Source: Meghimatium bilineatum (lineage: Eukaryota > Mollusca > Gastropoda > Stylommatophora > Philomycidae). From it: a DNA stretch of 64,000 nucleotides. The DNA is taken from the NCBI GenBank assembly GCA_034231615.1, contig CM067304.1, positions 20,266,089 through 20,330,088 on the forward strand. Reading direction: 5' to 3'. Positions 57,433-64,000 of this stretch are shown one piece after another. A program made the position numbers and the translations under genes. Under the pieces are notes generated by a model. The model was given only the letters and a program-made list of their open reading frames with translations. It ran no database searches and was not told the DNA's origin. Within the stretch, counting starts at the first letter, position 1. Each line of letters begins with the position of its first letter.

Positions 57433-59015
57433 ATTCAATTGAAGACTTGACGATCAACATATCATATTTGGTTTTAGTAATTCCAAAAGAATGTCCGTTC
57501 AATTGGATGCTATTGCCTTTTAAAACGAAAAAGAAAAGTGAAAATTTATTTCGAGCATGAATACAAAATGAAGAAATTCGGAATAATCAAAATGAACTGA
57601 AAAAAGGGTCTTTAACCACAGACGTCAAGATATAAACATGTACGCAACAGGAGCGTCGTCAAACTGGTGCTACTAAAAATATCCATAATTCCCCATACAT
57701 TTTTTTACCTAGTTCTCCAGAATTGTCCTGGTACTGACCTCCTACAGCATCATTCATCTTAGCCGCTGCAACCCATATTTTTATCGCTTTGATTGTTCCG
57801 CTAGCCAATTAAACGCATGGGAGAAGTCTGCTATACCTCAAAAAGTGACACTGCGTGAGATCCATGCGCAAACTATTCCAGAGAAGGATTTGTTTTCTGT
57901 GAGAATTTGTTCAAAACGGGAAATTCCAGATACTCTAAGTAACATCTAGCTCTTCCTGTGATTTGTGCGGTTCATTACTGGGAGACGTGTCCATTCATTC
58001 CAACTTTTTAATATTAGGTTTAATTTCATACAACTAGCGTGACGCGGAGATAGAGGAAAGGCAGCGATTGCTACTGATCATTCGATCTGCGTGAAAAGCA
58101 CTGAGAGTTCTCCCTCCCAAGGGTCTTCCAGGGAAGAGGGACGGTGGTCCTCTCAACGCGTTGCGCGCAGATAGATGGAAGTTGCGGTGTATGCGCCTAA
58201 AATTGCGTTTCGTTAAATAATGTATAATTTGTTTCGTTAAAAATGTGGATACATGTCCCCGAAATGTACCACTCGTGTTAAAAGTCCATGTTTCTAGAAA
58301 TGTATGCTCTAACAATAACCATCAACAATTTACGAGTTAAATCTAGAAATATCTATCTAAAGTACAGCATTTGTTGTGCTTTACTTTGGCTGTCGTCACA
58401 AGTAACCAATGAAAATCTCGGAAAAAGTAAATAAGCCATGTTGGAAGGATGATTTCCTGTGAGCCTGCAGGACAGTATAGTTGTCGCAACACACGTTTTA
58501 ACACATTCAGTAAATTTTTTTAATAGGAAAATATTGAAATAGAAAAAACACAGAAAAACACATATTTGATAACGAAACAAAACTAACCAAACAAATTCCT
58601 AAACCAGTTTAAAGAATCAATCAAATTTATTTGAACTTGCTTGCTTACTTACGGAGGGCGGGGGGGGAGGGGGTGAGAGAGAGATATCTGCAAATTAAAT
58701 AAATATTGACTTTGATTTTACTTGTAACACGATCAAATATCCCACAAAATCCACCATTTCTCAATTCCGTCACTTAAATAATCTTGTAGGAATCATCTTT
58801 CTGTTGGTTTCATCGAAGAAATATTACATTAAAGTTATCGACCATCGCCTGATAAGATCTCAGTCAAAGACTACAAGGCTGTGGGTTTATTACTTCCCTT
58901 GGATGTGTAGTTTCGTTTCTACGACTTCCGTAAAATGTTTACGTTTTCTGTCATTTGAAAGTTCAAATTTTGTTTACGGTATCTAGTTTTTGATACTGCG
59001 ATATGGGAGATTTAT
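57433..59015. other. Unassigned 1.6 kb
   Basis: No exon or repeat recognised. A GC-richer patch at 58040-58200 has a 93-codon minus-strand frame of unknown nature. Poly-G near 58660. Confidence 0.45.
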
Positions 59016-59216
59016 GGATGTGTGTGTGTGTGTGCGTGCGTGTGCGTGCGTGCGTGCGTGCGTGGGAGGGGGATTTAGAGTGAGGGGGGAGTGAGGGGTA
59101 GAAAATGGGAAGAGAGATGGAGAGAAATTCTCATGACAAAAGTAAGGCTGGACAAGAATAGCTGGACAGAGAGAGAAAAGGGTAGAATCAGATGATGGGT
59201 AAAATTGGAAAAAGTT

Positions 59217-59256
<40 letters not shown>

Positions 59257-59485
59257 CGAGAATCAGATGATAAAGAGAAAAAGATAGTAGACTAACAGAG
59301 TTTGAAGGATAGCATCAGAAGATGGATAGACAGAGAAAGAGATAGACTAAAAGAGAGAAAGAAGGAGAGAATCAGATATTGTGTAAACAGAGAAACTAGT
59401 TGGAAGACGTTTAATTATGTACACATATATATATGTACATATATATATATATAATAAAAATTGCATATATATATATATATGTTCA
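59016..59485. repeat. Microsatellite cluster
   Basis: (TG)n/(CGTG)n at 59018-59063, GAGA-rich sequence with (GA)n at 59218-59252, and (TA)n blocks at 59424-59482. Confidence 0.93.
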
Positions 59486-59840
59486 GAATTGATTCATGAA
59501 ATCTAAGGACTATGTTTCCCAGACTTCAACACCTTACACGTGACCAAGGACTATCTGTCCCTGACTTTACATCACAAACGTGGCAAAGGCTATGCCCATC
59601 AGGAAAACTGCGGTTACTGATATGGTATTACAAGAGATATCAGTTAACAATATCGACTGTCCAGGAAACTAAATTATCAGATCGCGATACCATCACAGAA
59701 AAACATTTATACCTTTTTGTAACAAGTATTAAGTGAGAATACGCTAAACCTGCATAGAATTTAAACATTTGTATCAATTCTGAATGTTTCACCTTGCCGA
59801 ACGTTTTACGATAAATCTAACGCCAGTCTGTTACCGTAAC
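59486..59840. other. Unassigned
   Basis: Open 74-codon frame at 59512-59736 without recognisable family. Confidence 0.45.
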
Positions 59841-59925
59841 CCGAGAGGGGAGCAATAAATAACAACATTGTTTAACGTCAATGCAAGTCATAAGAGACGA
59901 TTAACGCATGTGGTTGCGTCTGTGG
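59841..59925 (+). mobile_element. 5' fragment of GAA-tailed SINE
   Basis: CGAGAGGGGAGCAATAAATA, ACATTGTTTAACGT and AAGAGACGATTAACG match the 5' part of the copy at 4110. Confidence 0.65.
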
Positions 59926-60104
59926 GTCTCACCAATGGCACACTAGATATACCACCCATGCAACAGAAAACCTTAGCGGATGACATGCCGTTATATTGAG
60001 GTTATCTCCTTATAGAAGCTTCATGGCATGTCATCTATACATTTATGATTTTATTTTGTTGAAATGTGTTTCATGTTTGCCTGAATAAATATGCATGCAC
60101 CCTC

Positions 60105-60515
60105 TGTGGTTGGGAGGGAGCCAGAGATGTACTGTACAGCACTGGGGAGGAGGAAACTGACAGCACTGTTTTTTTCCTATATCTGAAACCCTTCATAGAG
60201 GCACAATGACTCAGGACGTGACAATCCTTTTGACTTGAACATTTGGTTGCATGCCTAGAGCAATAGAGAAGTTCGGCATAACCAGTAGTCAATTGGTGGC
60301 GGGGAATGAGCACAGTGAACCCTATTTTGGCTACAGTGGCTAGGAGCAGTGCATAGGTTGAAACCTACTTTCCTGGAGGTGTGACAGTTATTCTCTGGCT
60401 CTGTCCCGGGGGTGGGCCAAAAATCCAGACTTCCCAGCAATATAATGCCATTTAATGGCATTAGGTCAAAGGGCATGAGCCCATGAACCGCTGGATCAGC
60501 AACCAACCAACCAAC
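60105..60515. mobile_element. Dispersed repeat of unknown class
   Basis: The right end (GGCATTAGGTCAAAGGGCAT GA; ACCGCTGGATCAGCAACCAA) matches 33930-34015. Two short minus-strand frames are not recognised. Confidence 0.6.
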
Positions 60516-60524
60516 TAAGAGACG

Positions 60525-60890
60525 ATTAAGGAGGTTATGGAGTGGAGTTGGCTGTCATATTCCCATATACGGTCAAAGCGGAGTGTAGCTTGACAATCAC
60601 GGGTAGATGAGAATCAATCTCATAGTCAAGGACATAACTCATTTTCAAAAATGGATGCAATAAATAGTCATAATCATCATCATGTGATTGACGAACATCA
60701 ACAAGACATAACAATAGGGTAAAAGTGAGCCAAACGTCTTGCTAAAGTCGGATGTATCAGACTGAATCGCGTAGATATCGCAACAAAGAAGTAAACCATG
60801 ACACAACGCTTTCCGATCTTAGGACTACATCCTGCTAATCTCCAGGAGTTTGTGAACGGCAGCAGAAGAAAAAGAACTATGATCTTTGAA
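60525..60890 (+). mobile_element. GAA-tailed SINE-like element, long copy
   Basis: AAGAGACGATTAAGGAGG, GTCGGATGTATCAGACTG, AAGTAAACCATGACACAACG, CATCCTGCTAATCTCCAGGA, GTTTGTGAACGGCAGCAGAA and GAAAAAGAAC tail. Shorter subtype. Confidence 0.85.
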
Positions 60891-61400
60891 GCACAAATAC
60901 ATGTCATTTTACGTCTATTAACCTCTCCATCAATGTTCTTATTATCTACATTATTGATTGTGTCTTTTCCTATCACAATGACCATCTGCTCACTAAACAC
61001 AATCACATATATCGTCCTAAAATCATTTTAAAAATCTCCAAGACATTAGTATATCTATTGAGCGCAATTTTTTTACGAAACGAAACAACAAAGAGTGCGA
61101 TATTTTTAGATAATGACTAACTAAAGAGTCTTATCAGTAAATCTTGAAGAATTTTAACGAAAATAACTTGATATAAAAAATTGTATTCACGGACAAAGAG
61201 TGGGGATTTCAGATCGAAATACTGAGACATGTGTTTGTATGTAGAGTGTAGTGAAAAGTCATTGGAAATGCAGCGCTGTCTCTACAACGTTGGTTGTTAT
61301 CGATCCTCTGTATGTTCTTTAGTAGTGTATATTACAGGGCATAATATGTGCTGATAGTGCCCATGACACTCCTGTTTCTGACAACCTCGATGGCATTGTC
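60891..61400. other. Unassigned
   Basis: No recognised feature; a partial SINE (GGAGATCCAATGGAAGTTTG) follows near 61408. Confidence 0.45.
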
Positions 61401-61454
61401 CACCTATAAAGGAGATCCAATGGAAGTTTGAGAAAGTGTTCAAAAATATATTTT

Positions 61455-61560
61455 GTAGCAGGACAATGATTCTACTAGATATCCAGCAGGACAATGATTC
61501 TAATAGATATCCAGCAGGACAATGATTCTACTAGATATCCAGCAGGGTGTAGTTCATCAT
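61455..61560 (-). mobile_element. SINE fragment with 28-bp tandem triplication
   Basis: Three copies of AGCAGGACAATGATTCTACT plus AGATATCC, the internal segment of the longer SINE subtype, ending in AGCAGGGTGTAGTTC. Confidence 0.85.
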
Positions 61561-61574
61561 CATCCGGTAGCATA

Positions 61575-62060
61575 TCCTGAACAGTCATCACAACCTTTCG
61601 AAACTTCTGTCCATCTTGAGCCAGCTTTCTACATCTATTATGATGTCTTTGATGTCTTTTGTCCATCTTCTTAATGGTTTGTCTCTTGTTCGTCTTCCTG
61701 ACATTATCTCCTCCATTGTGGTCTTCTCTAGGCTGTCATGGCGTTTTATACGGCCAAAATATTCCAGTTGTCTTAAAAGAACTATCTGTTTAGCGAGTTT
61801 TCTTTTAGATTCATTTCTCTCAGGATGGCTATATTGGTGATCTATATTGTCCATGGTTTTCTGAGGATTTTTCTGTAACATTTCATCTCAATGCTGTTAT
61901 TTTATTTTTCCTTTTGTTGGTGAGTGTCCAGGATTTACTCCCATATATTGTCACTGGGAATATGCAAGCTTTTACGAATGTTAGTTTTGTTGTTCTGCAG
62001 GAACTCAGCCATATGTTGTTGTTTTTTTTTTTTTTTTTGGTTTGTATCAGCTTCTTTGAC
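61575..62060 (-). mobile_element. RTE-like LINE 3' fragment
   Basis: Minus-strand 97-codon frame with LRQLEYFGRIKRHDSLEKT, SGRRTRDKPLRRWTKDIKD and a decayed C-terminal end. Confidence 0.85.
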
Positions 62061-62126
62061 TGATGTCCAACCTACTTCTGACTTCTTCATAGCAATTATA
62101 GTTACTGTTGATAAGAGAACCAATGA

Positions 62127-62201
62127 CCCCATCGAGGCCAGAACCTTGAAGTGGTGATGGGGCTTAGTTCAGCCATCAGAGGCTGGAAACTAAGACTGGT
62201 C
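62127..62201 (+). ncRNA. Putative HDV-like ribozyme, second copy
   Basis: Same 75 nt as at 14331-14405, again beginning at the first base of the element. Confidence 0.65.
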
Positions 62202-62295
62202 GGGCACTCCCACTCGAGCAGGACCATAGTCCGGCCCAGGTAAGCAGAGTGCTGAAGACGGAGGCAACCAGCCAAAAGGCGCACAGATAATCAGG

Positions 62296-63980
62296 TTGCC
62301 ACGCATAAAACACAATGGAAACATGTCTGCATCTAATAAACGTTATGGTGCCTGCCCTGTGGCGGACATTCAGGCAGGGACGGTGCCGGGCCCTATACCT
62401 CGAAAGGGCCCAACCTCAGTTACTGGAAGTCCTTCTCAATTGCCCCGAGGAGCCAGGAGGCAAGGGAATAGAGCTACTGGCCAAACAAACAAACGACCAA
62501 TAAAAATAATGCAATGGAATGCTGAGGGTGTCAACAGTAAAAGAGATGGATACAGCAAAAAATTGGAACTTGAAAATGTCCTCAGTGAAGAACAAGTAAA
62601 TATATGCTGTATCCAAGAAACACACCTCAGCAGCGACATAGCCTTCAAAATCAGAGGCTACCAGTGCTACCGATCTGACCGAAAAGACAGGCGAAAGGGT
62701 GGAATTCTGACACTAGTTAAAAACAATATCAGCGCATGTCAGCTGGAAGTATACATGGACGGGGCAGAATACCAGATGCTCCACCTAAAAACAGACAGTG
62801 CAGAATTCCATCTCCTGAACTACTACTGCCCAAATGATAAACCATTGGCACTAGACACAATTCCAGACAAAGAAAGGCTTATGGTGTGTGGTGACTTCAA
62901 CAGCCACTCTCAGAGCTGGGGCTACGATCATATCGACAAGAGAGGTGAGGAACTTGAGAGCTGGCAGGATGAAAATAATCTCATTCTTATTAACCAGCCA
63001 GCAGACTCACCAACCTTCTACTCGAGAGCATGGCACACCACCTCTACACCAGACCTGGCATTCTACTCACCAGGCCTGGAATGGAACATCACACGTGTCG
63101 TTGGAAAGCAGCTTGGGGGTAGTGACCACAGACCAGTATTTCTGGAAATTCACAATGAATATACCAAGGACAGCAGCACGCTCACTAGGTGAAACTATAA
63201 GAGGGCAGACTGGAAAATGTACCAGCATTTAACCAGTGTTCTAGCTAAGGACATGAACTTGGACAAAGACATCAATAGAGCAGTGAGTGAATTTAATAGA
63301 TGTATACTACATGCTGCTAGTAAAACCATACCCAGGGGGGCACGCAAAAACTACAAACCCTACTGGAATGATGAACTGGAAAAGCTGCAAAATGAGATGG
63401 AAACATCTAGAAAGCAGGCTGAGAACAGACCTAGCCAAGAACATCACAACAAATATCAGCAAACAAAGGCTAAATTTCAAAGAGCCAAGTTACAAGCCAG
63501 ACGGAGCAGCTGGAAAGAAAAAACAGAGTCGCTGAACCTAGAAAGAGATACTAGGAAATTATGGAAACTTGTAAAACAACTAAATGATGAAGGTACAGGG
63601 AGAAATACCAGGATCACACTTTATAAAGATAGAAACATTTTAACAGGTAAACATGCAGCTGATTACTTTGCAGATTCCTTTGCAGAAGACAATAACGTCA
63701 AAGTCAGCCCAGACAAACAACAGGAGGTTCGAGAGAACCAGCAAAACATTGGACAAGGTGAACCTATACCTGAAGTCATGGAGGCACCAATCACAATGAG
63801 AGAACTGGAGCATGCAATATCCAAATTGAAAATGAAAAAGTCTCCTGGAGCTGATGGAGTGTCCAATGAAATGATTAGAAACCTGGGAAGTGCAGCAAGA
63901 GCAAAGCTACTGCAGATCTTTAACACAAGCTGGTCCACAGGTCTGTACCACAGGCGTGGAGAGAAGCAATAATGATACCA
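62296..63980 (+). pseudogene. LINE polyprotein, 5' part, stop and frameshift
   Basis: N-terminal region and endonuclease (GDFNSHSQSW, SDHRP) are open to the TGA at 63189. The frame then continues from 63192 through the linker and the start of RT (SPGADGVSNEMI) until the frameshift near 63943. Differs from copy 1 at a few residues (V/I, H/Q, K/Q, K/R). Confidence 0.93.
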
Positions 63981-64000
63981 CTCCTCAAATCAGGAAAAGA

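Larger units (their letters stand above)
62127..64000 (+). mobile_element. LINE copy 4, full 5' end, cut by window edge
   Basis: Same CCCCATCGAGG start, 169-bp leader and ATG (62296) as copy 1, with only about ten differences by eye over 1.87 kb. The ORF is broken by TGG to TGA at 63189-63191 and by a one-base deletion near 63943. The 3' part lies outside the window. Confidence 0.97.

Overview
This is eukaryotic, repeat-dominated intronic or intergenic DNA. It is AT-rich, has no operons, and is packed with non-LTR retrotransposons, SINEs, microsatellites and long minisatellites. The LINE, tRNA-SINE and minisatellite mixture suggests a lophotrochozoan, most likely a mollusc, but this is inference and the species cannot be read from the window.

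The only host gene I can defend is a cyclic nucleotide-gated (CNG) cation channel on the + strand. Two exons are visible. Exon 11623-11743 encodes the S6 helix and start of the C-linker. Exon 31345-31533 encodes most of the rest of the C-linker. Their phases join exactly, so 11744-31344 is a 19.6-kb intron. The pore exon upstream and the cyclic-nucleotide-binding exon downstream were not found.

The main mobile element is a single-ORF LINE (endonuclease, reverse transcriptase, RNase H, C-terminal Cys/His motif) with a (GAA)n tail. There are four copies: 14331-18385 (full length, 11-bp target-site duplication, one frameshift), 42351-43399 (minus strand, 5'-truncated, inside a minisatellite), 46815-49247 (old and decayed) and 62127-64000 (full 5' end, cut by the window edge, nearly identical to the first). 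The first 75 nt of the two full-length copies fold on paper as an HDV-like self-cleaving ribozyme whose cleavage site would be the exact 5' end of the element. RTE-like LINE fragments with (ATG)n or (TTGA)n tails, and other RNase H LINE fragments, fill much of the remainder.

A SINE-like family with a (GAA)n tail occurs at about 17 places. Its tail resembles the LINE tail, so the LINE may mobilise it. Several tRNA-derived SINEs with A and B boxes are also present. More than 20 minisatellite arrays (periods from 12 to 58 bp) occupy roughly a fifth of the window, often right beside a GAA-tailed SINE. In one case the repeat unit seems to derive from the SINE itself. Long open frames inside these arrays are artefacts of periods divisible by three.

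Region by region: 1-11.6 kb, minisatellites, SINEs and a large palindrome; 11.6-31.5 kb, the CNG intron with LINE copy 1; 31.5-46 kb, minisatellites and nested LINE fragments; 46-64 kb, LINE copies 3 and 4, RTE fragments and further arrays.
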